Source: Archivesica marissinica
Taxonomy: Eukaryota; Mollusca; Bivalvia; Venerida; Vesicomyidae
Assembly: GCA_014843695.1 (NCBI GenBank)
Contig: CM026394.1
Span: 42,173,553-42,237,552 of the forward strand
Length of the DNA: 64,000 nt
Reading direction: 5' to 3'
The notes under the pieces were generated by a model. It did not search any database and was not told where the DNA came from. It saw nothing but the letters and a program-made list of their open reading frames with translations. The first letter of the stretch is position 1; each line of letters starts with the position of its first letter. Shown piece by piece: positions 11,358 to 22,600 of the stretch. A program made the position numbers and the translations under genes.

Positions 11358-13502
11358 TTATTGCTGCAGCTGTTTCTGACTTGCAAGTTCAAGAATGGAT
11401 TGGCAAAGAAGTGTCCAGCTTGGTTTCAACTTGTATTGTCCATCATTGTCTACCTCCAGTGTATATCGTGTGTATCTCTCAAAAATATCACGTACATGAG
11501 CCGGCATTATGGCTAAGTCTACATCCTCAAACATTATTAGTATGACCGGTTTTCGTCGTGTGTAGGCCTCTTCCACATCTCGAAGACACGAGCTACTCTC
11601 ACAGAATGAGTTAGATATAACAAATACAACAACGCAAGAATCACGAATATGATCCATCATTCCTTGAACGATTGAAAACCCTGGTCGAAAATGTTTGTCA
11701 TTAATACAGACAATGTCCTTGTCAAGCCTTATTCTCACTTTTAGGTAGCGTTCAAGTTTTGGGTATATATTATTCCACACAAAGTCTCCATCCTCCTGGT
11801 TGCTGTAGGAGAGCAATACGAGGAACAATTCTGCAATATTTCCATTTCTATAGTTCCTTACAAATCTCTTCATGGCGTCTTTTCTTTGACGAGTTCTGAT
11901 TGTTCTGACAGTGATGAAAGTGAGTAGACAAATGGCAACAACACCAGCAATACACGAAATAATTATTGTAATCAGTATTCTAGTCTTGTAACATTGGTAC
12001 GAAGAATCTGTTAGAGCATTGTCGTCCATGGGGATTTCTTTTCCCTCTAATTCACACTTAAAGCTCACCTTGTTCGTTTCCTGGAAAGCAACCATCCATC
12101 GGATAGAATCTACGCTTTCACATGTACATTGGAACGGATTATCTGACATATCGATGGTCTGTACAGGTAAATTGTCAAATCTCAACCTCATATTGGCATC
12201 TATGAAGGATATCCTGTTACCAGATAGCTTGAGACAGTGTAATGCCTTGAATTGTTTCGTTTCAAATGTGACTGAAGTCAGTTTATTTCCACTCAAGTCT
12301 AGCACTTTCATGTGTACGTTATTCTGAAACATTTTCTCAGGTATTCTGGATAATCCGTTCATGTCCAAGGTCAAGTGTTTTAACAGTTTAAACGTCTGGA
12401 AAAGTTCTAAGAATTCTGATGTGTTTTCCATGCCTGATAGTCTATTAAAACTCAGAAACACACTTTGCATTGAAGGCACTCCAGAAAATGCTGCGGGCGA
12501 CAGGTACGTCATCTGGTTATGTGACAAGTCAATCTCATATAGACCTATTTTGATTGGCCATTTTATAGTTATATCCATTTTCACTATTTTGTTGTGTGCT
12601 AAATGGACCACTTTAATTTTTACAGGACATTTTGATATATCAACATAGGAGTTAACACAACTAGCCATTTTTAAGCCATTAGCATATAAACGCTCGATGC
12701 CTAGTTGAATGGACATATTGGGTGTATTACAAGATTCAGTTGTATTGATTACTATATCCTGCCCAAATTGAGAACCCACATTGAAAAAACTGACATCAAT
12801 TGTTTTCACATTCGTAATAATTGATACCGCTTGCTCATTAGAATAGACTCCGAAATCGGAATTGGATACATTGAAGTTGTTCACCATTAGTTGTCTGTTT
12901 GCTCTTGATATACTGCAAGCTGTATGATGTAGACTAAGATGTTTTATTTTCTTGTAATAAAGAACATCATCAAATATTTTATTCCATTTAATCGGTATGC
13001 CATAAAAAGTACCAACGCTATCTAGAATGAGTGTGTCTAGGGCAGGTAGTATATCCGTTACGTTCAATCTTGTCATGAGGCTGTCCACATCCAGCCTGGT
13101 ACAATCGGCCATATTAAGTGTTCTAAATTTGTTTAATCCATTGAATGGCTGGTATGGAATGGCATACAAATTTGGGGAATGGTATCCAAGGTACCGGAGG
13201 TTAGATAATGACCGCAGATTGTATAGATTAAAATTAGTTTTGGTTGTTATTGTTACTTTGAGAACCGCAATGTCTAGTTGTTCAACTGTAGACCAGGTGC
13301 TGTGGTTGAATGTATGGCCAGTAATCTCGTGTAACCAGTCGCGTATGTAGACTTGAGTTGTGTGATCAGGCAGCTGTATTGGTATTGTATGCAGACAAGT
13401 AACAGTTGTTCCACTTTGCACTGCACAATCCTCTATTGGAGTACTTGTAGTGTATGTGGAAAGTACCAGCAGGATGGCAAAAACTCCATACAGCTGCAAC
13501 AT
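11358..13502 (-). CDS. Toll-like receptor, left copy (714 aa)
   Basis: A type I membrane receptor of the Toll family; such proteins sense microbial or danger ligands through leucine-rich repeats and signal through a cytoplasmic TIR domain that recruits adaptors. Seen here: a hydrophobic signal peptide (residues 1-20); leucine-rich repeats across about 50-450 (for example IDLSHNQMTYLSPAAF, LDLSGNKLTSV); an LRRCT cap at 455-506 with cysteines 459, 461, 483 and 504; one membrane helix at about 509-533; and a TIR domain at about 557-705 with box 1 FLVLLSY and box 2 KHFRPGFSI. Pro607 is the BB-loop proline. One LRRCT places it with single-cysteine-cluster TLRs. I chose the ATG at 13502 because the upstream reading frame crosses a likely splice acceptor (TTCTTTTCAG just before GAAATTTC). 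The coding part has no intron, as in many molluscan TLRs. The right copy is at 33549-35687. Confidence 0.95.
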   Translation of the reverse strand: MLQLYGVFAILLVLSTYTTSTPIEDCAVQSGTTVTCLHTIPIQLPDHTTQVYIRDWLHEITGHTFNHSTWSTVEQLDIAVLKVTITTKTNFNLYNLRSLSNLRYLGYHSPNLYAIPYQPFNGLNKFRTLNMADCTRLDVDSLMTRLNVTDILPALDTLILDSVGTFYGIPIKWNKIFDDVLYYKKIKHLSLHHTACSISRANRQLMVNNFNVSNSDFGVYSNEQAVSIITNVKTIDVSFFNVGSQFGQDIVINTTESCNTPNMSIQLGIERLYANGLKMASCVNSYVDISKCPVKIKVVHLAHNKIVKMDITIKWPIKIGLYEIDLSHNQMTYLSPAAFSGVPSMQSVFLSFNRLSGMENTSEFLELFQTFKLLKHLTLDMNGLSRIPEKMFQNNVHMKVLDLSGNKLTSVTFETKQFKALHCLKLSGNRISFIDANMRLRFDNLPVQTIDMSDNPFQCTCESVDSIRWMVAFQETNKVSFKCELEGKEIPMDDNALTDSSYQCYKTRILITIIISCIAGVVAICLLTFITVRTIRTRQRKDAMKRFVRNYRNGNIAELFLVLLSYSNQEDGDFVWNNIYPKLERYLKVRIRLDKDIVCINDKHFRPGFSIVQGMMDHIRDSCVVVFVISNSFCESSSCLRDVEEAYTRRKPVILIMFEDVDLAIMPAHVRDIFERYTRYTLEVDNDGQYKLKPSWTLLCQSILELASQKQLQQ

Positions 13503-13860
13503 GTTTCCAGACTTGAAATTTCCTGAAAAGAACAATACTTGCAGAAATATATTTACTATTTTATGCGCATGCGTGCGTACGTTTGTAAACTAGTCGCTAA
13601 CGGATCTCCATTTTACTCCATTTTAAGTTATTGCTGTCCATAGTACATCTGTATGTATATAAGTTCTACACCAAGTCATGATATTAAACATAATATTATA
13701 TGCGGGATCTGTGATTCCGTCATATTCTAGAAAAAACTATTGTTCAATTCTGCTGCAAGAGAATATAATAAATTCGGCCTAAATTATAACGTAAACAAAT
13801 ATTTCAAGTACTGTTACTTCGGTTTATTCAGGTTGCCATGGCATAATGTACTTATTGTGT
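13503..13860. promoter_or_regulatory. 5' flank of left TLR with likely splice acceptor
   Basis: In minus orientation the sequence TATTGTTCTTTTCAG ends about 20 bp before the start codon and looks like a 3' splice site, implying a non-coding 5' exon further up (towards higher coordinates). That exon could not be located. The flank is shared with the right arm except for a 0.64-kb insertion found only there. Confidence 0.5.
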
Positions 13861-13861
13861 G

Positions 13862-14142
13862 TGTTTAACGTTTATTTATCGTCGCTTCCGGTTGCCCATA
13901 TGAGTGACGCCTCCTGAAGAGATTAGTCATTTTAGATTTTTGGAGGATAGTGCAATGATACAGACCGACCCATTCCAGAGTCTGCTATGGTTCTTGTACG
14001 TGCACGGCGTAAAGCAACGACACGAGAACTCGGTTTAAAGTCACATCTGAAAGACTGTTAATTTTATTAGGGTCAGCCGGGGATCGAACCTGCGATCCCT
14101 TGATTACCAGTCCAACGTGTTGACCACTGGACTACATATCCG
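13862..14142 (-). mobile_element. SINE family 1, near full length
   Basis: Minus-strand copy with tail, body and nearly the whole tRNA-like head (ACGGATATGTAGTCCAGTGG, then a degraded anticodon arm and GATCGCAGGTTCGATCCCC). The right arm keeps only the last 80 bp of this element (32468-32550), so a deletion has removed the rest there. Confidence 0.85.
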
Positions 14143-14471
14143 TCTGTGTAAATTACTGTCTGCAGACATATCTGCGTTATATACACCTGTCACCCATACA
14201 CACAATAGCGTTTTATACACTGAAAACGCAGACTGCGTTTTTACAGACCAATGCATTTCTATATTTCATTGTAAACATAATTATACAAATAAATTACAAT
14301 GTACCTCTTTATTTAATATCCACAAAACACTTATTAATCAGCGTAAATAGATTTGTAATATACGGTAGAGTTAAGTAAAGAGTCCGTGGTATATTGATTC
14401 AGTTAGTTTGAGCCTAAGTTGGTTATATAGTGAAATAATTAGAGCGGGACGGGGTATCCATTACTTATATT

Positions 14472-14648
14472 AATCACTCTCAAGACCTAATTCCTGGTGG
14501 AATCCATCGCCATGAAGGAGAGAGAAGAGGCAATGTGGAATTTAAATGCCTTGCCTAAGTGCACAATCGTAATGACTCCAGCGGGGCTCGAACTCCGGAC
14601 CTTTCGCACCTGAAGCGAACGCGCATTCACTGCGCTATCACGACTTCC
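14472..14648 (-). mobile_element. SINE family 2 insertion found only in the left arm
   Basis: Minus-strand family 2 copy: head GTCGTGATAGCGCAGTGAAT with anticodon-loop sequence TTCAGGT (CAG, Leu), B box GGAGTTCGAGCCCC, and the family body. It is flanked by ACTTATATT at 14463-14471 and 14649-14657. The right arm has the undisturbed site (TTTAAATATAAGTAAAGG near 32213-32230), so this copy inserted after the arms formed. Confidence 0.9.
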
Positions 14649-14974
14649 ACTTATATTTAAATCAGCCATGCTGAGGTTAGTCTATACACATTTATTTTAG
14701 CTCGATGTTGATGTTGTATACGATTGTCACAGGGTTCACGTTTTGATTAGTCGGGTTCATATACGTTATTTTCCTGTAACAATCGGTGTTTTGTTCTTTC
14801 ACAAGTTATTATACAATAACGTCTATCTCGTGAGAGAATCCTGTCCTGACTGCCGGAAAATATAATGTAATATACGAAGTCAGGCAAGTGTAAACTGAAG
14901 GTGGGGTATACTGTAATATTGGGAGGGGAACATACAGTGAAGTCATTCACAGGTAAATGCTGTCAATACAATGA

Positions 14975-15205
14975 TCTGTGGAAGTAGTGATAGCGCAGTG
15001 GATGCGCGTTCGCTTCAGGTACGAAAGGTCCGGAGTTCGAGCCCCGTTGGAGCCGTTACGATTGTGCCCTTAGGAAAGGCATTTAAATTCCACGTTGCCT
15101 CGATGGATTCCACCAGGAATGAGATCTGGAGAGTGATTAATATAAGTTGTAAGAACTTGTTTCTCAATCGAGCTAAAATAAATTTGTATAAACTAATGCA
15201 ATGAT
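14975..15205 (+). mobile_element. SINE family 2, near full length
   Basis: Plus-strand copy: GTAGTGATAGCGCAGTGGAT (A box), GCGTTCGCTTCAGGTACG with anticodon-loop CAG, GGAGTTCGAGCCCC (B box), then the body CATTTAAATTCCACGTTGCC and a tail ending AAATTTGTATAAACTAATGC. The inverted counterpart is 31665-31900. Confidence 0.85.
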
Positions 15206-15721
15206 CGTCAATAAATTTGTAATGTGCAGGCGAAGTGAAATATTTGAAACATAAATGTATTTAATGGGCAATTTATTTGTTGTATTACAACCTTGAGCAA
15301 GCAAATATGCTGCAATTTATTTTGTTTTGATTTGAGGTTTAAAGTCGCTTAGGCCATGTATCGAACTCTCTAGCTATTATTCGTGGAGGAAGACACCGGG
15401 TGCCCCTCCTGATGACTTCGACACCCTCGGTGGAATTCGAAACTACAGTAATGATGGGCAAGTGATTTGAAATCAACGACGACTTTAACAACCCGGGCCG
15501 GCCACTGGGTCCTATTGTCATATTCTTAACGTGCTGTGCTGTTTTAGTACCTAGGCCAGTGTGAGGTGGGACTTCAGTGACATAGTCGTTAAGATCAATG
15601 GCTTTAAATCACGTCACTTGCGTCTTTGTTGTGGGGTCTAATCTCGCTAGGGGTATCGAATAAAGCACGTCACGTGCGTCTTTGTTGTGGGGTCTAATCT
15701 CGCTAGGGGTATCGAATTATT

Positions 15722-16580
15722 TCATGTGATGAAACACGCTGGACTGGTAATCCAGGGATCGCAGATTCGATCCCTCGTCTAACCCTAATCCATCTGGCTT
15801 GAAGGAGGTCGGTACATACGAATGTGTAGTCCAGTTGTAACACGCTGGACTGGTAATCCAGGGATCGTAGGTTCGATTCCCCGTCTGACCCTAATCCATC
15901 TGGCTTGAAGGAGGTCGGTACATACGAACGTGTAGTCCAGTTGTAGCACGCTGGACTGGTAATCCAGGGATCGTAGGTTCGATCCCCCGTCTGACCCTAA
16001 TCCATCTGGCTTGAAGGAGGTCTGTACATACGAATGTGTAGTCCAGTTGTAACACGCTGGACTGGTAATCCAGGGATCGTAGGTTCGATCCCCCGTCTGA
16101 CCCTAATCCATCTGGCTTGAAGGAGGTCGGTACATACGAATGTGTAGTCCAGTTGTCGCGCGCTGGACTGGTAATCCAGGGATCGTAGGTTCGATCCCCC
16201 GTCTGACCCTAATACATCTGGCTTGAAGGAGGTCGGTATATACGAATTTGTAGTCTAGTTGTAACACGCTGGACTGGTAATCCAGGGATCGCAGGTTCGA
16301 TCCCCCGTCTCACCCTAATCCATCTGGCTTGAAGGAGGTCGGTAAATACGAATATGTAGTCCAGTTGTAACACGCTGGACTGGTAATCCAGGGATCGCAG
16401 GTTCGATCCCCCGTCTCACCCTAATCCATCTGGCTTGAAGGAGGTCGGTACATACGAATGTGTAGTCCAGTTGTAACACGCTGGACTGGTAATCCAGGGA
16501 TCGCAGGTTCGATCCCCCGTCTGAACCTAATCCATCTGGCTTGAAGGAGGTCGGTACATACGAATGTGTAGTCCAGTTGT
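15722..16580 (+). repeat. 106-bp tandem array of tRNA-Thr-like heads, array 1 (8 units plus part)
   Basis: Units spaced exactly 106 bp (GGATC core at 15756, 15862, 15968, 16074, 16180, 16286, 16392, 16498). Each has an A-box match TAGTCCAGTTG, an anticodon arm GCTGGACTGGTAATCCAG whose loop CTGGTAA gives GGT (Thr), and a B box GGTTCGATCCC (first unit GATTCGATCCC). These are heads of SINE family 1 joined by a linker (CATCTGGCTTGAAGGAGGTC). The last unit runs into the start of the SINE 1 body (CTAATAAAATTAACAG). The T-arm and acceptor stem do not fold as a normal tRNA, so these are not called as tRNA genes. Confidence 0.85.
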
Positions 16581-17171
16581 CCAGATTCGATCCCCCGTCT
16601 GACCCTAATAAAATTAACAGTTTAAGTTTATGACTGCATGAACTAGACATAATTTGGCACCAGTATGGTTCGACACCAGAGGTGCTTAATCAATTTATAC
16701 CGGAAGACGTTTGGTCAGAATGTGCTATACACCGAGATAGTCCCATTTCTGAACAGATTTGCTAGATAATATTACAATATGAACAACTTCTATTAAAGGA
16801 TTTATTTATATATAAAACTATAGAAATCGTCTTTAAATAAATAAAATAAAAGTTGAATTAAGCATAGATATATGCATGAGATATAACACAGAAATAAAGA
16901 AAATACGGAAGAATAATATTATATATAAGAAAGACTGTTATGAGTTATTATTGTGAGACCGCAGATACAAATACACTTAGATAACTCCCAGCGAATCTAT
17001 GATATGTTAGACCCTGGCAGGAGCTCAACTGAGATATTGAGACATAAACAGAAGTGCGGGATCACCACATTGAGCGATCGACCGTGCCACAGAGATAAAT
17101 AGAAGTGTGGGTCACGACACCCACTGGGGGCTCGTCAGCCACGAACATTTGGGACAACGCGTCCGCCACAA

Positions 17172-17487
17172 CATGTATAATTATTACAAGTAAGGTATAA
17201 TGTATACATGTATAATTATTACAAGACAAGTATAATGTATACCTGTATAATTATTACAAGACAAGTATAATGTATACCTGTATAATTATTACAAGTCAAG
17301 TATAATGTATACCTGTATACTTATTACAAGACAAGTATAATGTATACCTGTATAATTATTACAAGACAAGTATAATGTATACCTGTATAATTATTGCAAG
17401 TCAAGTATAATGTATACATGTATAATTATTACAAGTCAAGTATGATGTGTACCTGCATCATTATTGCAAGTCAAGTATAATATATAA
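17172..17487. repeat. 35-bp satellite, short array (about 9 units)
   Basis: Units of the form GTATAATTATTACAAGTCAG followed by GTATAATGTATACCT, total 35 bp, with many substitutions. The unit is rich in palindromic GTATAC and TATA steps. It is the same unit as the large array at 19660-24995. Confidence 0.9.
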
Positions 17488-17492
17488 ATGTT

Positions 17493-19655
17493 TTGAAACA
17501 TAAATGTATTTAATGGGCAATTTATTTGTTGTATTACAACCTTGAGTAAGCAAATATGACTTTGTCAATGCATGCTGCAATTTATTTTGTTTTGCTTTGA
17601 GGTTTAAAGTCGCTTAGGCCATGTATCGAACTCTCTAGCTATTATTAGTGGAGGAAGACACCGGGTGACCCTCCTGATGACTTCGACACCCTCGGTGGAA
17701 TTCGAAACTACAGTAATGATGGGCAAGTGATTTGAAATCAACGACGACTTTAACAACCTGGGCCGGCCACTGGGTCCTATTGTCATATTCTTAATATGCT
17801 GTGCTGTTTTAGTACCTAGGCCAGTGTGAGGTGGGACTTCAGTGACATAGTCGTTAAGATCAATGGCTTTAAATCACGTCACGTGCGTCTTTGTTGTGGG
17901 GTCTAATCTCGCTAGGGGTATCGAATAAATCACGTCACGTGCGTCTTTGTTGTGGGGTCTAATCTCGCTAGGGGTATCGAATTATTTCATATGATGAAAC
18001 ACGCTGGACTGGTAATCCAGGGATCGTAGGTTCGATCCCCCGTCTGACCCTAATCCATCTGGCTTGAAGGAGGTCGGTACATACGAATGTGTAGTCCAGT
18101 TGTAACACGCTGGACTGGTAATCCAGGAATCGCAGGTTCGATCCCCCGTCTGACCCTAATCCATCTGGCTTGAAGGAGGTCGGTACATACGAATGTGTAG
18201 TCCAGTTGTAGCACGCTGGACTGGTAATCCAGGGATCGTAGGTTCGATCCCCCGTCTGACCCTAATCCATCTGGCTTGAAGGAGGTCTGTACATACGAAT
18301 GTGTAGTCCAGTTGTAACACGCTGGACTGGTAATCCAGGGATCGTAGGTTCGATCCCCCGTCTGACCCTAATCCATCTGGCTTGAAGGAGGTCGGTACAT
18401 ACGAATGTGTAGTCCAGTTGTAACACGCTGGACTGGTAATCCAGGAATCGCAGGTTCGATCCCCCGTCTGACCCTAATCCATCTGGCTTGAAGGAGGTCG
18501 GTACATACGAATGTGTAGTCCAGTTGTAGCACGCTGGACTGGTAATCCAGGGATCGTAGGTTCGATCCCCCGTCTGACCCTAATCCATCTGGCTTGAAGG
18601 AGGTCGGTACATACGAATGTGTAGTCCAGTTGTAACACGCTGGACTGGTAATCCAGGGATCGTAGGTTCGATCCCCCGTCTGACCCTAATCCATCTGGCT
18701 TGAAGGAGGTCGGTACATACGAATGTGTAGTCCAGTTGTAGCGCGCTGGACTGGTAATCCAGGGATCGTAGGTTCGATCCCCCGTCTCACCCTAATCCAT
18801 CTGGCTTGAAGGAGGTCGGTACATACGAATGTGTAATCCAGTTGTAACACGCTGGACTGGTAATCCAGGGATCGCAGGTTCGATCCCCCGTCTGACCCTA
18901 ATCCATCTGGCTTGAAGGAGGTCGGTACATACGAATGTTTAGTCCAGTTGTAATACGCTGGACTGGTAATCCAGGGATCGCAGGTTCGATCCCCCGTCTG
19001 AACCTAATCCATCTGGCTTGAAGGAGGTCGGTACATACGAATGTGTAGTCCAGTTGTCCAGATTCGATCACCCGTCTGACCCTAATAAAATTAACAGTTT
19101 AAGTTTATGACTGCATGAACTAGACACAATTTGGCACCAGTATGGTTCGACACCAGAGGTGATTAATAAATTTATACCGGAAGACGTTTGGTCAGAATGT
19201 GCTGTACACCGAGATAGTCCCATTTCTGAACATAAAATTTGCTGGAAAATACTACAATATGAAAAAAATCTATTAAAGGATTTTTTTAAATATAAAACTA
19301 TAGAAATGGTCTTTAAATATATAAAATAAAAGTTGAATTTAGCAGAGATATATGCATGAGATATAACACAGAAATAAAGAAAATACGGAAGAATAATATT
19401 ATATATAAGAAAGACAAAAGACTGTGTTGAGTTATTATTGTGAGACCGAAGATACAAATACACTTAGATAACTCCCAGCGAATCTATGATATGTTAGACC
19501 CTGGCAGGAGCTCAACTGAGATATTGAGATATAAACAGAAGTGCGGGATCACCACATTGAGCGATCGACCGTGCCACAGAGATAACTAGAAGTGTGGGTC
19601 ACGACACCCACTGGGGGCTCGTCAGCCACGAACATTTGGGACAACGCGTCCGCCA
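17493..19655. repeat. Macro-repeat block, tandem copy 2
   Basis: This repeats the layout of 15238-17170 with few changes, but its tRNA-like array is longer (10 units against 8) and the satellite that follows is very much longer. The minus-strand 60-codon frame is kept at 17604-17786. The unique segment at about 19090-19650 (CACCAGTATGGTTCGACACC) matches 16620-17165. Confidence 0.75.
17990..19075 (+). repeat. 106-bp tandem array of tRNA-Thr-like heads, array 2 (10 units plus part)
   Basis: Core positions are 18021, 18127, 18233, 18339, 18445, 18551, 18657, 18763, 18869 and 18975, again 106 bp apart. A boxes, B boxes and the GGT anticodon loop are kept in nearly all units. Neighbouring units share variants in pairs (GAATCGCAGG then GGATCGTAGG), which indicates block duplication inside the array. 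The partial last unit opens into the SINE 1 body, as in array 1. Confidence 0.85.
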
Positions 19656-19659
19656 CAAC

Positions 19660-22600
19660 ATGTATAATTATTACAAGTCAGGTATAATGTATACAGGTAT
19701 AATTATTACAAGTCAAATATAATGTATACCTGTATAATTATTACAAGTCAAATATAATGTATACCTGTATAATTATTACAAGTCAGGTATGATGTATAGA
19801 TGTATAAGTATTACAAGTCAAGTATATATTTATTACAAGTAAAATATAATGTATACCTGTATAATTAGTACAAGTCAAGTATAATGTATACCTGTATAAT
19901 TATTACAAGTCAGGTATAATGTATACCTGTATAATTATTACAAGTCAGGTATAATGTATACATGTATAATTATTACAAGTCAGGTATAATGTATACACGT
20001 ATAATTATTACAAGTCAGGTATAATGTATACATGTATAATTATTACAAGTCACGTATAATGTATACCTGTATAATTATTACAAGTCAGGTATAATGTATA
20101 CCTGTATAATTATTACAAGTCAGGTATAATGTATACCTGTATAATTATTACAAGTCAGGTATAATGTAGACATGTATAATTATTACAAGTCAGGTATAAT
20201 GTATACATGTATAATTATTACAAGTCACGTATAATGTATACATGTATAAGTATTACAAGTCAGGTATGATACATACCTGTATAATTGTTAAAAGTCAGGT
20301 ATGACGTATACATGTATAATTATTACAAGTCAAGTATAATGTATACACGTATAATTATTACAAGTCACGTATAATGTATACCTGTATAATTATTACAAGT
20401 CAGGTATAATGTATACATGTATAATTATTACGAGTCAGGAATAATGTATACCTGTATAATTATTACAAGTCAGGTATAATGTATACATGTATAATTATTA
20501 CAAGTCAGGTATAATGTATACATGTATAATTATTACAAGTCAGGTATAATGTATACCTGTATAATTATTACAAGTCAGGTATAATGTATACATGTATAAT
20601 TATTACAAGTCAGGTATAATGTATACATGTATAATTATTAAAAGTCACGTATAATGTATACCTGTATAATTATTACAAGTCAGGTATAATGTATACCTGT
20701 ATAATTATTACAAGTCAGGTATAATGTATACATGTATAATTATTACAAGTCAGGTATAATGTATACATGTATAATTATTACAAGTCACGTATAATGTATA
20801 CATGTATAATTATTACAAGTAAAGTATAATGTGTACCTGTATAATTATTACAAGTCAAATATAATGTATACCTGTATAATTATTACAAGTCAAATATAAT
20901 GTATACCTGTATAATTATTACAAGTCAGGTATGATGTATACATGTATAAGTATTACAAGTCAAGTATATAATTATTACAAGTCAAATATAATGTATACCT
21001 GTATAATTAGTACAAGTCAAGTATAATGTATACCTGTATAATTATTACAAGTCAGGTATAATGTATACATGTATAATTATTACAAGTCAGGTATAATGTA
21101 TACATGTATAATTATTACAAGTCAGGTATAATGTATACATGTATAATTATTACAAGTCAGGTATAATGTATACACGTATAATTATTACAAGTCAGGTATA
21201 ATGTATACATGTATAATTATTACAAGTCACGTATAATGTATACCTGTATAATTATTACAAGTCAGGTATAATGTATACCTGTATAATTATTACAAGTCAG
21301 GTATAATGTATACCTGTATAATTATTACAAGTCAGGTATAATGTAGACATGTATAATTATTACAAGTCAGGTATAATGTATACATGTATAATTATTACAA
21401 GTCACGTATAATGTATACATGTATAAGTATTACAAGTCAGGTATGATACATACCTGTATAATTGTTAAAAGTCAGGTATGACGTATACATGTATAATTAT
21501 TACAAGTCAAGTATAATGTATACACGTATAATTATTACAAGTCACGTATAATGTATACCTGTATAATTATTACAAGTCAGGTATAATGTATACCTGTATA
21601 ATTATTACAAGTCAGGTATAATGTATACATGTATAATTATTACAAGTCAGGTATAATGTATACATGTATAATTATTACAAGTCAGGTATAATATACCTGT
21701 ATAATTTACAAGTCAGGTATAGTATACATGTATAATTATTACAAGTCAAGTATAATGTATACACGTATAATTATTACAAGTCACGTATAATGTATACCTG
21801 TATAATTATTACAAGTCAGGTATAATGTATACATGTATAATTATTACGAGTCAGGAATAATGTATACCTGTATAATTATTACAAGTCAGGTATAATGTAT
21901 ACATGTATAATTATTACAAGTCAGGTATAATGTATACATGTATAATTATTACAAGTCAGGTATGATACATACCTGTATAATTGTTACAAGTCAGGTATGA
22001 CGTATACATGTATAATTATTACAAGTCAAGTATAATGTATACACGTATAATTATTACAAGTCACGTATAATGTATACCTGTATAATTATTACAAGTCAGG
22101 TATAATGTATACATGTATAATTATTACAAGTCAAGTATAATGTATACACGTATAATTATTACGAGTCAGGTATAATGTATACCTGTATAATTATTACAAG
22201 TCAGGTATAATGTATACATGTATAATTATTACAAGTCAGGTATAATGTATACATGTATAATTATTACAAGTAAAGTATAATGTGTACCTGTATAATTATT
22301 ACAAGTCAAATATAATGTATACCTGTATAATTATTACAAGTCAAATATAATGTATACCTGTATAATTATTACAAGTCAGGTATGATGTATACATGTATAA
22401 GTATTACAAGTCAAGTATATAATTATTACAAGTCAAATATAATGTATACCTGTATAATTAGTACAAGTCAAGTATAATGTATACCTGTATAATTATTACA
22501 AGTCAGGTATAATGTATACATGTATAATTATTACAAGTCAGGTATAATGTATACATGTATAATTATTACAAGTCAGGTATAATGTATACATGTATAATTA

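Larger units (their letters stand above)
15238..17490. repeat. Macro-repeat block, tandem copy 1 (about 2.25 kb)
   Basis: The block begins with TTGAAACATAAATGTATT and runs through an AT segment, a stretch that reads on the minus strand as MTIGPSGRPGLL... (60 codons, no recognised function), two GTGCGTCTTTGTTGTGGGG repeats, the 106-bp tRNA-like array, a unique segment and a short 35-bp satellite array. The same order repeats at 17493-24990. A third, shorter, inverted copy is at 30880-31625. The 60-codon frame is kept in all three copies, but nothing marks it as a protein. Confidence 0.75.

Noticed and set aside
15339..15521. 60-codon frame TIGPSGRP... kept in three macro-repeat copies
   Set aside because: All copies are parts of one recently duplicated block, so conservation says little; no known motif.
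15722..19075. The 106-bp units as a cluster of real tRNA-Thr genes
   Set aside because: A and B boxes and the anticodon arm are good, but the T stem and acceptor stem do not pair, and the units clearly derive from a SINE head.
19068..19463. 131-codon minus-strand frame
   Set aside because: Low-complexity AT-rich sequence bordering the 106-bp array; hydrophobic composition typical of chance frames in AT-rich DNA.
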